64,000 nucleotides of DNA from Buddleja alternifolia (Eukaryota > Streptophyta > Magnoliopsida > Lamiales > Scrophulariaceae). This document shows positions 23,500 through 35,904 of this stretch, in pieces. The translations under genes and the position numbers were made by a program. Below the pieces are notes generated by a model. That model was not told the origin of the DNA. It was given only the letters and a program-made list of their open reading frames with translations, and did not search any database. The stretch lies in the NCBI GenBank assembly GCA_019426215.1, contig CM033399.1, forward strand, positions 21,771,022-21,835,021, read 5' to 3'. The number at the start of each line of letters is the position of its first letter. Position 1 is the first letter of the stretch.

Positions 23500-24131
23500 T
23501 TTTTCAACTCTTATCTAGGACTCTGTATTTGGTCAAACTTCTCCAATGAAATTGGTCCGGGTACATGATTTATCTAGACTGATATTGAGTTGTAATTAGG
23601 TATAGATGGTTTTGCAATTATGTGGGTCCCGTAATGCTATCCACGTGAGAAGATAGAGAGATAGTGAAGGGCTTAGGTGGTGTTCAAATGAAGGCCCAGT
23701 TTTGTTAGTAGGTTATCACATGCTTATCGGTTTAAAACTTGTTCTCTTGGTTGAAGAGTTCCTGAGGGTGAAGAAGGTCATGGTTCCATTGTTTTTTCCC
23801 CGACTATCTGAAGTTGTACAATGCATTGTCTGTAGGTGCAAGCAATCTTTTTGTGCTGTTTAAAAAACTCTCATGTCCTACTTAATCCTGGTGGTGCTTG
23901 CGAGGCTCTCCACAAAAATATTTGAAGTAAAATGTGTTACTTCAATTCTCCGATTTTCTTGATAATTAGTACTCTAATTTTGTTTATAATTAAATAGGGT
24001 GAAGAGTATAAATTATTTTGGCATGACCAACCGAAATTTGTAAGGATGGTTGCAAGATTTGGGCCTTAATTGTACCGTCTGGAGTTACCGAAGAGGATGA
24101 CATAACAGAGGAAGCATTGGCTTTACCCATA
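23500..24131 (+). pseudogene. PES-like acyltransferase pseudogene, unit 4, 5' part
   Basis: The core acyltransferase block lies at about 23520-23960 with many frame breaks; nucleotide homology to units 1-3 is clear, including GGGCTTAGGTGGTGTTC and the GGTTATCACATG region. The next exon (about 24035-24131) gives FVRMVARFG, then, in other frames, remnants of the VPFGV and EDDI motifs. It is cut at 24131 by a CACTA element. The 3' part of this unit is found at 59830-60130, about 35 kb away, beyond CACTA1/2 and B2. Confidence 0.65.
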
Positions 24132-25167
24132 CACTACAAGAAAGCATCCCAATAGCAAGGAGGTAAATACCAAGCTAAATGGAAATTTTTGTTACTAATT
24201 TATGTTTGCAATGGACTCAGCAATGTAAATGATCGCATAGCTATATCAATCATCACTAATCTTAGAAATGAGCAATTTTACGCTGCTAATCTAACAACAT
24301 AATTCACCGAGGCAATATTACGTTGCTGAACAGGAACGAGATAATTACCTTGCTAATGTCAGCAATGGGGTTTCTCCTCGCTAAGTTAACAATGAAATTC
24401 ACCAACAAAACTTGCAAAATTCGATGCTAATATATTTCAAAATATTGAGATAATATTATTAAGTAAATAATATGTTCACTGCTATATTTGATTATTCAAT
24501 AATTAGCAACAAAAACTTTTATTGCTAATTCGTTGCTAATATTTCAAATAATTTCTTGAGAAATTAAATTATATTTATTTCCAAATGTACCTAATTAACT
24601 GATTAATAATAATACATATTCAAGTAAATCAGAGAAATAAAAATCTAGGGCGATTGCATTAATATAAAATATCGATCACAATATCCCAAACGTTTAAGTG
24701 AACTACATCAATGCATATCCAAATATAAAAATATCTATCTTCATAACATTTATAATAAAATGCCGAAATGAAACCAAATAAAAGTGCCAAATATCATCAC
24801 TAGTAGTGAGCAACCGACTAATCTTGAGAATGGCACTGATCAGAAGAATTATGTTGATCAGGAGAAGGAAGTTGGTCAGACAACTGATAATGAACCAGAA
24901 GCTATTGATTTGGTGCTAGATAATTATTGGCAACATGAAACTAAGTATCCAAGATCCTGTAGTAGTCCATCCTTTTGATCTCTCCTAAAATTTGGTTCAT
25001 TTTAGATTGCACGATCATAACTAAGTAGACGCTCTTTCGTAATTAGACATCAATATCAAAATCAGCTTTGAGATAGTCAATGAGTGCCTACAAAAATGGG
25101 TCTGATAAATTTCTATAAACAAAGATTTGGAGTCAAATCACAAAAATGGATCATTTTTTTCTGATGT
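24132..25167 (+). mobile_element. CACTA1: left end of a CACTA element
   Basis: The terminus CACTACAAGAAAGC interrupts PES unit 4 exactly. It is followed by short subterminal motifs in both directions (GCTAAT, AGCAAT, TTGCTAA) over about 400 bp, as in CACTA elements. The right part may be 30744 to about 30945, beyond the nested CACTA2, but no matching right terminus was seen, so that end is probably lost. A 65-codon frame at 24784-24978 has no recognised domain. Confidence 0.65.
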
Positions 25168-25187
25168 CACTACTATAAAAATACACT

Positions 25188-25612
25188 ATTACAGCGCACC
25201 TATTACAGCGGTTTTGGTAAAACCGCTGAACAGAGGTACCTATTACAGCGGTTTTGGCAAAACCGCTGTAATAGGGCTCCTCGATTCGGACCTATTACAT
25301 CGGTTCTCCTATGAACCGCTGTATCAAGACATATTACAGCGGTTCAGAGACGAACCGCTGTAATATGTCCGTTAAAAAATAATAAATATAAAAAAATGGG
25401 CCTATTACAGCGGTTCGGGGCGAACCGCTGTAACAGGTTCTGACAGCGGTTTGATCTCGAACCGCTGTAACATAATTTAAAAAAAATAAAAAAACCGCCT
25501 ATTACAGCGGTTCGTACAATAGGCGGTCGAACTGCTGTAACATAATTTAAAAAAATAAAAAAACCGCCTATTACAGCGGTTCATACAATAGGCGGTCGAA
25601 CCGCTGTAACAA
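25188..25612. repeat. Left subterminal palindrome array of CACTA2
   Basis: Repeats of CTATTACAGCGGTT alternate with the complement AACCGCTGTAATAG, making several short hairpins, for example the near-perfect one around 25230-25276. Spacers are mostly A/T. This is where CACTA transposases typically bind, so the array is probably the recognition zone. Confidence 0.85.
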
Positions 25613-25717
25613 AAAAAAAATGCCCCAAATATATTCAACCGTCTATCTCGGTCTCGTACACCAGGCGGTCACCCGCCGCCTCCCCCCCCCCAAAAAAAAA
25701 TTTGCCCCAAATATATT

Positions 25718-25861
25718 CAACTCTCTCTCTCTCTAACACCACCACCACCACCGACCGCCTCCACCACCACCATCTCTCTCTCTCTCTCTCTCTCGCTTTC
25801 TCTCTCTCTCTCTCTACACGGTCTCTCTCTCACACGCCGCCGTCCACCTCCGATTTCGGTA

Positions 25862-25895
<34 letters not shown>

Positions 25896-26260
25896 AGCAC
25901 CGCCTCCGCCGCCACCACCATCACCATTTAGTGGGTAATTTTTTTAGATAAATATGTATACACACATATAGAGTATAAAGTTTGAGTTAGATAAATATTT
26001 GTGTATGTATATATGTGTATGTGTGGTGTATGTATATTTGTGTATATGTGGGTGTATGTATATATATTTGTGTATGTGTGGGTGTATGTATATATATTTG
26101 TGTATGTGTGGATGTATGTATATTTGTGTATATATGGGTGTATGTATATATATTTGTGTATGTGTGGGTGTATATATATTTGTGTATCTGTGTATGTGTG
26201 AGTGTATGTATATTTGTGTATGTGTGGGTGTATGTATGTTAGTGTATATTCTAGAGATTT
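25718..26260. repeat. Microsatellite and minisatellite stretch upstream of the CACTA2 gene
   Basis: Bases 25718-25880 are mostly CT repeats with CCACCACCG interruptions and end in (TA)n. Bases about 25995-26250 are a TGTATGTGTGGGTGTATG-type minisatellite, unit about 30 bp, roughly seven to eight copies. Open frames across it encode only Tyr/Val/Cys repeats and are not genes. It may act as the leader or promoter of the downstream gene. Confidence 0.8.
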
Positions 26261-26387
26261 GCCTATTTTTGTGGAAAATTTAAGGGAAATAGAGACTTGA
26301 CTGAATTTAGTGTTAATTTGGGTTAGCCGGGTGTTAATTACGTTTAATTTGGGATTAAATTGTGGTTATTTTGTGGTTTAGGGTACA

Positions 26388-26608
26388 TTGATCCAATTGG
26401 TGATCTATATTTATACTTAGTTGTTGAAAATATGATGCTTTATTTGTAGTTTTATGTGATTTATGTGATCCAACTGGTGATCAGTATTTGTAGTTACTGG
26501 AAATATGATTCTTTATGTGATCCAACTGGTGATCAATATTTATAAAATGATGCTTTATTTGTAGTTTTATGTGATATACTTGATCCAACTGGTGATCAAT
26601 ATTTGTAA
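26388..26608. repeat. Short repeat with TGATCCAACTGGTGATCA
   Basis: Four copies of TGATCCAA(C/T)TGGTGATC, each with inverted TGATC/GATCA ends, separated by TATTTGTAGTTTTATG-type spacers. It lies between the minisatellite and the first coding exon of the CACTA2 gene. Confidence 0.65.
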
Positions 26609-26831
26609 TTGCTGGGTTTGTTGGGTTTGATGTGGTTGCAAGGTTGGGGGAAGCTTAAGTCGAGAACTTGGTACAAATTTTTGCGCCGTTACTCTGCCAA
26701 ATTTTTTCTAGAATAATGGGAATGAACCTAACTTTTGTATTTATTACTTCTATTTTAAAATTATTATTGCCAAATGAATCTGCCAAATTTATATGAATCT
26801 AACTTTTGTATTTTTAGGCTTTAGTAAGTCA

Positions 26832-29800
26832 ATGGCTTCAGATCTTGCTGGTAGTTTTCCTGAGGATGATGTATATGGATCAGATAGCCGTCATGAAAAT
26901 GAGATACGGAGAGGTGTCAAGGCTATGAAAAAAGTTATCAATGTCAGAAGTAAAGGCATAAGGCTACCTGTCTGCTGAAATGACAGAGGCCAAACAGTTG
27001 ACCCAAACAAATCAATATTTGTTGGTTATATAGGAGTCTTGGCTCGGCAGAAGGTGCCGATTACCATCAGTGATTGGCGAAAAGTCCCGTCACCAATAAA
27101 AAGAAACATTTGGGATGAAACAAAGGTAATTTGGATATTATCATATTTCTATGTGTTAATGTATTTTTTGTTGATTTAATTTTCTCAAAATTATAATTTC
27201 ATATATACGTTGTTGTTTGTTTTTTGTAGTTGGCATTTGATATTGAAGAAAGTAGACAAAAGAACGTACTAGCAGAAGCTGGGAAGCTAGAACGTAACTT
27301 CAGGAGCTACTTCAGTAGAGAGTGGGTGCAAGATGATGATGGAAACATTAATTACAACCCACCCTCACAATATGAGATACCTCAAGCCGATTGGACTGCA
27401 TTTGTAGATCTTCGCCTAAGTGAAGAGTTTCAGGTAGCTAGTCATTTTAATTTGTGGTTTCATTTGTTGGTTATTGCGTTTATATTTAACTAATAATTTG
27501 ATTATGTAATAAACAGAAACTAAGTAGGGAAATCAGGAAAGAGGAAAAGAACCTGAATATCCTTACCGGAGATCACGTCTTGGACATGCTCTTGTGGAGC
27601 AAATTGAGGTACATAATTCATTTAGTTGTGAATCCTTACAGGAGATATTTTTTTTAATTCCTTGTTAATAATATATATTTTTTAATCAAAATATAGATGA
27701 ATAGAAGAAGGGATGCGGGGTCTGATTGTACAGAGGTGACACGAGCACTCGTGTGGAGGATTGCGCGTTCCTATAAAACAAATGAAATTGATAATGACAA
27801 TGTTAGAAGAGTAGTGAATAAAATGGTGAGTTATTTGCAATTTTAGCTCTCTATAATGTGTTGTATGTTTGTTTTGAAATACTATTGAAAGAACAAAGTT
27901 CACTATTTTTTTTTTTTAAATGTATTATTACAGGAGAACATTTCACAAGAGAGTACTAGCCATAGTGGAAATGAGAAGAGTCGAGATGATCTATAAGCTA
28001 AAGCTCTTAAAAAGGAGCATCCGGGTCGCGTTAGGGGTGTTGGCTTTGGGGTCTCCCAAAGAGACTACTTTACGGATCCAAAGCCTTCTAAAGAAATGGA
28101 GATGGAAAGCTTGAGAAACATGGTGCAGAACCTTGCCAAAACTATGCTTGTCATGCAGCGCTGGATTGATGATTTGGAAGCACCTAACTCGCGTCAGCCA
28201 CATGAAGATGAAGTGATTTCTTTGAAAGATAGTTGCCCAGAACCAGTTAAGATGCTTCCTGAGGTAATGATTTGAACTTGTTTATTGATCATGTAACTTA
28301 CAACTCTCTATTTCTGTGAATCACACAAAACTTTCTAATATAATGTTGTATATGTATATATATGTAGGTTATCGCTCCATGTCAATTAGCACTTTCATCA
28401 CCGTCATATCGTGTGGTGGCTAAAGGATAGATGTACAATCGAGTGGTGATTGATAGAATACTTCACAACCATCCATTAGCCACTAACTTTGTGAAAGTGC
28501 GCATTGACACTGCAGTTGAGGCGGATACACCCCTACCCGTCCCTCTCAATGATGAAGTGCTCATCATTTCTAGTGCTCTGCGTACCTTTGTTGCTTGGCC
28601 AGTGGGTCTTGTCATTGTCACTGATGCACCGGTATATAATTAATAGCTAGTCATTAATAAATTATAACAATTGTTTAAGGTTACTAAATATACTTTGGTG
28701 TGTAACATTCATGTTTTATTTTCTTTGCTTAAATAGTCTCTTGGACCATCCAAATCATCTTAAAACCAAAAATCAGGGACGTCAAAGCAATCAGCTGTCA
28801 AACCAAAATCTCCAGTGGCCAAACCTGCACGTGAAGGTGACAGATGTGCAGACCTTGTACTAGATGGACTCCCTAATGACCTTTTATTTCTGGGAAAGTA
28901 CACGAAGATGATGTCTATTAATGACTAGATCCCTATAGACATCGAGGAAAGAATTATGAATTTTGCATTCCCAGAGTATATTGGGAAGGAGGAGATTTGT
29001 CACCTTCTGCGTCAAGAAGAGATAGAAGCCTCTCTCATTACAGCGTACATAAAGTAAGTTTTTTAATTATTTTATTGCATCTGAACTACGATTATTTTCA
29101 TTACTCGAAATTCATTTTTTATGCTCAATTTAGGTGTTCGTGGGTTAAGTACGTGATCCCCGAAGGGAAAGAAGCAAGTTTCGGGTTCCTTAGCCCATGT
29201 TCCATATCTGCGGTAAAAGGATGCAAATTCAACAAGTGCAGTACATAGCACGTGCTATGATACAGAGTGCACAAATGAATAAGTTATTTCTTGTACCTTA
29301 CAACACCGGGTGAGCTACTAAAGACTCAACTTTAATTTGTAAAACTAGTTACGCAACACAAATTTTGAACTTATCTTTTGAATGCTTTTTAGGGGACATT
29401 GGGCGTTGCGTACAATTGATCCATTTCAAGAGGTCGTTTACTATCTGGATTCTTTGCATGGTAAGCCGGATTACTGAGATGAGATGACACAAAAAATTAA
29501 TCAGTAAGTTTTTTGTTCAATCAATGTATCCATTATATTTAATATTTTTTTAAAGTGTATATTTCTTCCTTATTTCACATAATTGCTTGTTTTTGACATA
29601 TTTCCTTGTTTATTATATTTTTTTATAGGGCTGTGCACATATTTCGTGCAAAACGCAACAACCATTCCAAGAAATCCAAAAACAAGGCCTGTCATTGGAT
29701 TAAAATAAAGGTTAGCGTTTTCTAGTTTCAATAGATTATATATTCGTATAGAAGTTAGTGTTCTAATACAACGTAACTTTGATTACTTTTGTAGTGCCTC

Positions 29801-30097
29801 AGCAGACAAACAAGGTGGATTGTGGCTACTTCATTATGAGATTCATGAAAGAGGTTATTAGCCACGGACAATCTATAATCCCAACAGTGGTATGCATAAT
29901 CCTTATATATATTTAATTTCTATCCCTTTTGAAGTTATTAAACCTTTGGTAGGTAATTGAAACATCATTTGAGTTTGCAATTAATCTCTATATATATCTT
30001 ATAGTACTTTCATGATTCTCAATCCTTCTATACTCAAGAGCAAATTGATGAAGTATGTTGCGAAGTGGCACGTTACATTTTCTTAGCAGCTCTTTAG
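26832..30097 (+). pseudogene. CACTA2 gene: DUF8039-like region plus ULP1-type cysteine protease, 12 exons, decayed
   Basis: Exons by GT-AG signals: 26832-27125, 27230-27433, 27517-27608, 27705-27825, 27934-28263, 28368-28631, 28737-29053, 29134-29309, 29393-29503, 29629-29710, 29795-29889, 30005-30097. Exon lengths keep frame except exons 8 and 11. The N-terminal part resembles plant En/Spm-type transposon proteins (RVRGVGFGV, exon 5). Exon 6 matches DUF8039 (LPVPLNDEV ... VAWPVGLV). Exons 8-12 are a ULP1-like C48 protease with His (GHW), Asp (YYLDS), Gln (PQQ) and Cys (DCGYFIM), all still visible. Such proteases cleave ubiquitin-like tags. Stops lie in exons 1, 5, 6, 7 (two) and 9, and single-base frameshifts in exons 8 and 11, so it is a pseudogene. 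Domain names are from memory. Confidence 0.8.
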
Positions 30098-30399
30098 AAA
30101 TTAGGTAATGTATTTTTTGTACATTGTAACTTGTTGTAAATTGTGATTTGATTTATTGTATTTAAATTTTGAGTAATTTAATGAGTTGATTGTAAATTAA
30201 CACGTGATCATTTGTTGGAGATTATAAAATTTTGTTGTTGGAGGAAATAATTGGTAATATTGAAGTTTGGGGTTTTTGTTGTTTATGTTGAATATGTTTT
30301 ATTGCTGTGCAGCTGGAATTTGTTGGGTTGGTTTATTGAATATTACTGTACAGGAGTATTACTATAATAGGGTGCAAAATTGAAAAAAAATAAAAATCT

Positions 30400-30729
30400 G
30401 AGACCCTATTACAGCGGTTCTAGTCTGAACCGTTGTAATAGGGTTCAAAAATAAAATAAAAAAACTAAAAAAAATTCGAAACAACTGTTCCAGAGTGAAT
30501 CGTTGTAATAGGGTTCAAAATTTTATTAAAAAAAAATCCTATTACAGCGGTTCAGTCTGGAACCGCTGCAATAGGGTACATCGCTTTTTTATTGAACCGC
30601 TGTAATATGGGACCTATTACAACGGTTTTTAACTGCTGTAATAGGCCTAAACCATATTACAGCGTGGCCTATTACAGTGGTTTAAAATCGCTATCATAGG
30701 TCCAAAAAAACCGTTGTAATAGGCTTTTT
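30400..30729. repeat. Right subterminal palindrome array of CACTA2
   Basis: The same CTATTACAGCGGTT / AACCGCTGTAATAGG pairs as at the left end, about five to six hairpins, some decayed (for example ACAACGGTT). They end directly at the right terminus. Confidence 0.85.
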
Positions 30730-30743
30730 TTGTAGTAGTTTGT

Positions 30744-31089
30744 TTTGGTCTAAAAATCTCATAATTTCTGAATACATGACAGATTATAACATTATCAGGA
30801 GTAGTGTTATTATGTAAGTTTTGATGCAATTCTTCCATCATTCCACTCTTACAGCCATTCTTTCGCTGTAGTTCAATAAAAAATTGTGGAAACATTATCA
30901 AATCCAAAAATCAAGATAGTGAGGACAAAAGAATAAAACAAGACTTCAGAAAAGTAATTGTCTTTATGCAGCTGAGCTAGAATAGATAAGTAATTTATTC
31001 ACTTTTTATGATTATTGTAAGAGGGTGATTGAATAACCTTGTTTAAAACATCTTATAAGGTCTTGCATATTAAAAGATGTTTTGGAACT
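30744..31089. other. Possible CACTA1 remnant, then PES unit 4 intron
   Basis: Bases 30744 to about 30945 match nothing else in the window and are probably the rest of CACTA1. From about 30950 the sequence is PES-unit DNA, homologous to 6200-6330 and 21250-21370 (CTTTATG ... AAGTAATTTATTCAC), up to the B2 insertion site. No gene is present. Confidence 0.55.
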
Positions 31090-31094
31090 TATAA

Positions 31095-32584
31095 TGATGG
31101 TCCCAAGTACCATACGAAAGGGTCTAGAAGGGGTGGGGTGTGTTGAATAGACCCTGAAGTCTTTTTCGACTTTTAAAAATTCGTATTACTTATGAAGAGT
31201 TTGAACGCTTGGTAAGCTGAGCGCTAGGTCAGGCGCTTAAGATAAGGTAACTTAGACTTAGCGATTTCAACAATTACCAAAGTAGGGTAATGTCTTAATT
31301 GCTTAATCAGGGTTAACACAACGGAAATGATTTTAAAGCTTAGCGTTCTCTTTAACCAAATAGTCGCTTAGCCGTTTTAATGCCTTTTCAAAGATATAAT
31401 ATGAAAATGTAAAGCAAAGCAATAAAGCAGTAAATAACACTAGATATTGTAAGGTTCACTGGGTTATGTGATCCCAGCTACGTCCTTATTCTCCTTTACA
31501 CTCGGAGGAATTCACTAGATTGATTATCGAAGGATCACACAGAGGCTTCTACAAAATAGATGAAAGGGAAGATGATTTTGAGCTCCTTGATCACACAGAC
31601 TTCAGCTCCAATGAAGACCTTCTTCAACAAGCTTCTCTCACACAGAAATGTTGTTTGTAGAATCAACAACTTTCTCACTCAGATGAAAGAGGTTAAGGGT
31701 TTTGTCAAAGGTTTGTTTGATTTTAGAAAGTTCAAACAACTTGGAATATCTCAATAAGAGTATAGGGTTCTTCTATGAGATATCTTTGACTGTCTTTGGA
31801 ATGTGTATGAAAAGCTTGAACGATTTTGGCTATGGAGTTTATAAGCTTTTCTCTCAAATAATTTTAGTAAAATTTTGACCTTTTCTTGTACATGTATGTG
31901 TGTTTTTAAGGTTTTGCTGGAGTGTACTATTTATAGAGATTGCTTGAGATTTTTCCGTTTGACACATGCAGGCGCGTGTCTCTCACGCAGCGCGTTAAAC
32001 AGTCCCTTTTCTGACATTCCTGAAATTATGTTGTTACCGATTGGACAAGAGCAGACATTGAACTCTGAATCCTGACAGTCTAGTCAAAAGGTGACTTGTC
32101 CACAAGTCATAATAGCTTATCACATTTAATGCACTTATCCGGCATTTAATGCATTTTGAATTTATTTTCCGTTGGAAATAAATGTCCATTGATGATTGCC
32201 TTTAAGTCCTTCATGACTTGAGAATTTATTTCAGGTAAATCTGATCCTTGATTGCTTGAGTAATTTGAGCGTTTGATTCAACAATCTTGAAACAGTCCTT
32301 TAGCGTTTGACAGACGCTAAGAACAAATCTCCATCTTCACTTGACTTCAGACGCTGATCTTCAACTTTATTTTTGATAGACTCACCTAGAATTCTATCAG
32401 CGACTCGGTATCAAATACTTAGTCTAAAATGTACAAAGATAAAAATTACAAGTCTACCAAATTAACAAACTTTCAAACGCTTATACAAATGTTCTATGAA
32501 AGCATAAACTTACATTCTTTTGGGGTCTAACATAAAATCCTATTTTTGTCATCATCAAAACATCTAGCATGAAATTTCCTAACA
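31095..32584 (-). repeat. 3' LTR of B2
   Basis: 1,490 bp, U5 terminus TGATGGTCCCAAG at 31095 (normally TGTTGG) and U3 terminus CCTAACA at 32584. The TATA box on the minus strand is at 31927-31936 (CTATAAATAG). It aligns with B1 and, more distantly, with C. It contains many ACGCTT/AGCGTT words. Confidence 0.85.
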
Positions 32585-32600
32585 ATTTCCCCCTTTTTGA
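32585..32600 (-). other. Polypurine tract of B2
   Basis: The minus strand reads TCAAAAAGGGGGAAAT immediately before the 3' LTR, the normal position for the plus-strand primer. Confidence 0.75.
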
Positions 32601-35558
32601 TGAGGTCAAGACTTTAACTCTTATAACTCTTTTATAGTTTAAGAGTTTCAAAGGAAAGCCCAAAAAAAAATATAAGTTAGCGATAGAAAGTTAGTTAAGT
32701 TAGCTAATGTTAGATTAGCCTCAACAAGATGTTTCAGTGATAAATCATTCATTCATAGATATAAAATTGAAAGCGTACATGATTTATACTGAAAAAGAAA
32801 AAAACGACAACATAAACATAAAAATAGATAAAACAGGAAATCATCTTCTATGTCGCCTTTTGGAATCCTCTTCCTGGAAAATTTTGTTCGCTAGATCCAG
32901 AAGGACTCGGTCGATGTCTATCATTGTTGTATGATAGACTTCATTGTAGTCCTCGCTTCTATTTTTAGCGCTTTGATTCAATTCTAATAACCTTTCCACC
33001 CAATCCCTTGGAGCGATCCCGAGCGTCCTAATTAGATCATGAAAAATATCCTGCATTCAGTCATTAGAAGATTTCCAGTTTAAAGGTCTCCGCAAGGGTT
33101 CAACGTATGGATGAAAACCCATGGCTTCCAAAAATTCTACATCAAGATCCGGAAGCCTATGCCTGCCTCAGAAGTATCTTCGCTTACGCTTCTTTGTGAG
33201 CATCTTCTTAAGGCTTACTATCTCTTCAAACATGGAGCGCCAATTCTTATTATCAGTCTTGGACACTTGCTCCATTGAGGCATTTCCTTTGGCTTTGGAA
33301 TCTTGAGGCTTTTTTTTCTGTTCCCCCTTCTTGACTTCATGAGCAATTTAACTTCATCAACCAACAATGCAACTTGTTCAGCGATACTATGACTAACAAA
33401 GTTGGAAGTATTATGTCTCTCATTATCGGCTGAAGCATTCTGTGCTAAGGAGCGATTGAACTCCTCGGAGAGGCTAGTGATCAAAGGAACCATGCGATCC
33501 AGTACCGCGGGAGTACTCTTGGTCGCAACATTTTCTATATCACGGCTTCGCGTGTTAGAGACTAACTTGATGTACAAATCATCATTATTTAACATCTTGG
33601 AGCAGGAACCCTCGATAGTGTTGAGCAAGTTCCTAACAGCTCGTCTAAAGTCTTTTACCTCCTGATCACTATCTAAATCTGAGTCAGATGAAGAAGAACG
33701 CTCTGGGGACGAAATGAGTCCATAAGAGCTTGAAACGGTAGCCTTTCCTTTAGATTTGTCTCGGATGAATGGGTTTTTCTGGTTCCTCGGCCATTTCAGT
33801 GTGTACTTCTTCAATCGCTAAGTCCAGAGATTGAGTGGTATCCTCAATCGGAACAATCTGTTCAGCAATGGGCGTATCAACTACTAGACCTTTGGGGGAA
33901 TCTTCCATCTGAATATCAGCGTATACATTCTCAGCGTCCTTAATAGTAGGATCCAGTACCGCTTCTACTTCTGTGATCGTCACAGGAATTTCTCTTCTCA
34001 ACGGAACAACCCAAAGTGGGCTAATTGCCTCCATAACATGCCTTGGAATCTGATAAAAGGTTCGCAGAATAAACATCAAAGCGTCATCGTGCGCTTCAGA
34101 ACTCAACACTAGATCAGCATCTTCCTGGAACTCTACTCCAGTGGTGTAAAGATTCTTGAAGTCCAACAAAAATGGCACTAGCGCTTGGGCTAGCGCCTGA
34201 TCCATTGGCCTGATGAGAGAAATGAACTTGGCCACACGGATGTTATGTTCGCAAAACAAGACGGGGTGCAAGTTGTACCCACGGAATTCACTAAAATTGA
34301 AATATTGGTTAAAAGTGATATCCAGCAATTAAGCATTCTCAACAATTGCTCGTCTTCCTCTATGAAATTCAGCAAAATCATCCGTCAACTACATATGGGC
34401 TTTTCTTGGGCCTGGAAGGGCATCACGCTTGCTTGTAGAAGCTTCTTCATTCAAATCAATCTGGAGTCGCCGATGAAAGCCCCCTTGACTGATTTGAGTA
34501 AGTTGTTCTTTAATATAGCTTTCCATGCCTCTTCTAAAGTAGGGTAAAGCATTGATAGGACCCACTAGAGACTCGCACCTATGCAACAAAAACAAAGTGT
34601 ATCCTCTACGCTTATACTCGATTCCAAAGTTGAAAAACAATGGATACCTGATCATCTCATCAATCATGTGGAAATGCAACGCAAAATCCTCAGCCCATCT
34701 GGATGTATCCAATATCCAGCGTTTGCCCAGTTTCTCTGCTAGTTCCTTGTCTTTCTTGGATTCAAACAGTTTCTTGAATCGCTCCTTCTCTATGTCAAAA
34801 CTGTCTACCCAAACTCTTGCGAGAAACTCTCTGGCTTCATCTTTAATCCAAAAATTGATAGGGTTAGGGTGATCTTGAAGCGTAGCACCTTTTCCCTTCC
34901 ATAATTGCAGTAGCTTCTTGAAAGATTTGTTGGCGGCTGAATGGACAACTTTGGGAATAACCCATCTTGTTCAGCTGTTCTTCATCCGGATTCTTTTCCC
35001 AATCGCCCATGGGAGGATTCCTTATCTGGACATGAGTTCGGCGGAATGGATAATTACGTTCCAGGCTTCAGCTGACTTCTTGAAAGCGTTTGTTCTCGAA
35101 CTCTGCCAGATCTTTCTGAGTAGTCTCCAGGTACTCTAAGCGAGCAATGATCTCCTTCATCGTTATAACTCCGGTGTTAGCAAGTTTCTCAAATATGATC
35201 GTCTTTTGAGCGTCCGATAAAGCAGGATTGTGAAGAGTAGTTAGAAAATTTAGTTCGATGTCAATCAACTGCTTAAGCGTCGTTTCTCTCTAGGCGTAAT
35301 AAAACTCCAAATCTTCAGTATAGCCTCTGGGAAAGAAATTGACCGCTTGAGGAGGAGGACCAGTTGGTGTGGGGATAATCTCGGCCACTTCTGTCGACCG
35401 CTCAACATCCACAGTCGCTTCTTGGGCTGGTGAGATTTCAGCGTCTGGAAGGACAGTGTCTAATTCTCTAGTGATTTCCACCACTGTTGATAAATCAACG
35501 TCCAACTCAATGTCTGTCTCTGAATGTGGAGGTGCATCAGTGGCTTATGCATTTTGAG

Positions 35559-35639
35559 CTAACGCACGCAAGTGTTTGAGAAACACGAAAGATTTCCACT
35601 AAGTAGAAATTCGAGATATAAACATACATAAACGCTTAC
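35559..35639 (-). other. Predicted intron 2 in B2 ORF3 (81 nt)
   Basis: Donor TCAGG|GTAAGCGTT and acceptor GTGCGTTAG|CT. Removal keeps the frame, with one TAA stop soon after. Element C has the same donor context (CTCAGG|GTAAGTTT, near 47404) at the homologous SxQG position. Confidence 0.5.
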
Positions 35640-35825
35640 CCTGAGGACTATCTTCAACTACAGTAATCGTTTGATCTATAGGAACTTCTGTTTCTATAGC
35701 CTCAGGCTCCGTAACTTCTTCATCGTCTTCAAGATTGAGGAAGGAAGTGAGGGGATCAGCACGAATAGGAATATTACATGCTTCTAAAGTATTCAAGACA
35801 TACTTGATGTTATATTCTCTATAGG

Positions 35826-35904
35826 CTGAAAGAAAATTTATCCTAGCATTAAAAAGAAAAACACAAGGAAAGGATAATATACGTTGTCTAAGATAAGTAC
35901 TTAC
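35826..35904 (-). other. Predicted intron 1 in B2 ORF3 (79 nt)
   Basis: Donor GAG|GTAAGTACTT and acceptor TTTTCTTTCAG|CC, AT-rich with a pyrimidine tract. Removal joins two open blocks in frame (SDR, then AYREYN). Confidence 0.6.

Larger units (their letters stand above)
25168..30740 (+). mobile_element. CACTA2: non-autonomous CACTA element carrying a ULP1/DUF8039 gene
   Basis: It starts CACTACTATAAAAA and ends TTTTTTTGTAGTAGTT, the degenerate complement, with a 3-bp TSD TGT (25165-25167 and 30741-30743). At 5,573 bp it carries one 12-exon gene and shows no TNP2-type transposase. Both ends hold dense palindromic ACAGCGGTT repeats. It is nested in CACTA1. The missing transposase means movement would have depended on another CACTA element. 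Confidence 0.85.

Noticed and set aside
25190..25625. Possible CRISPR-like repeat array
   Set aside because: The regularly recurring ACAGCGGTT units are palindromic CACTA subterminal repeats in a plant genome, with unequal spacing and decay.
25999..26283. Overlapping open frames of Tyr/Val/Cys-rich protein
   Set aside because: They are translations of a TGTATG-type minisatellite in all three frames; no start context or domain.
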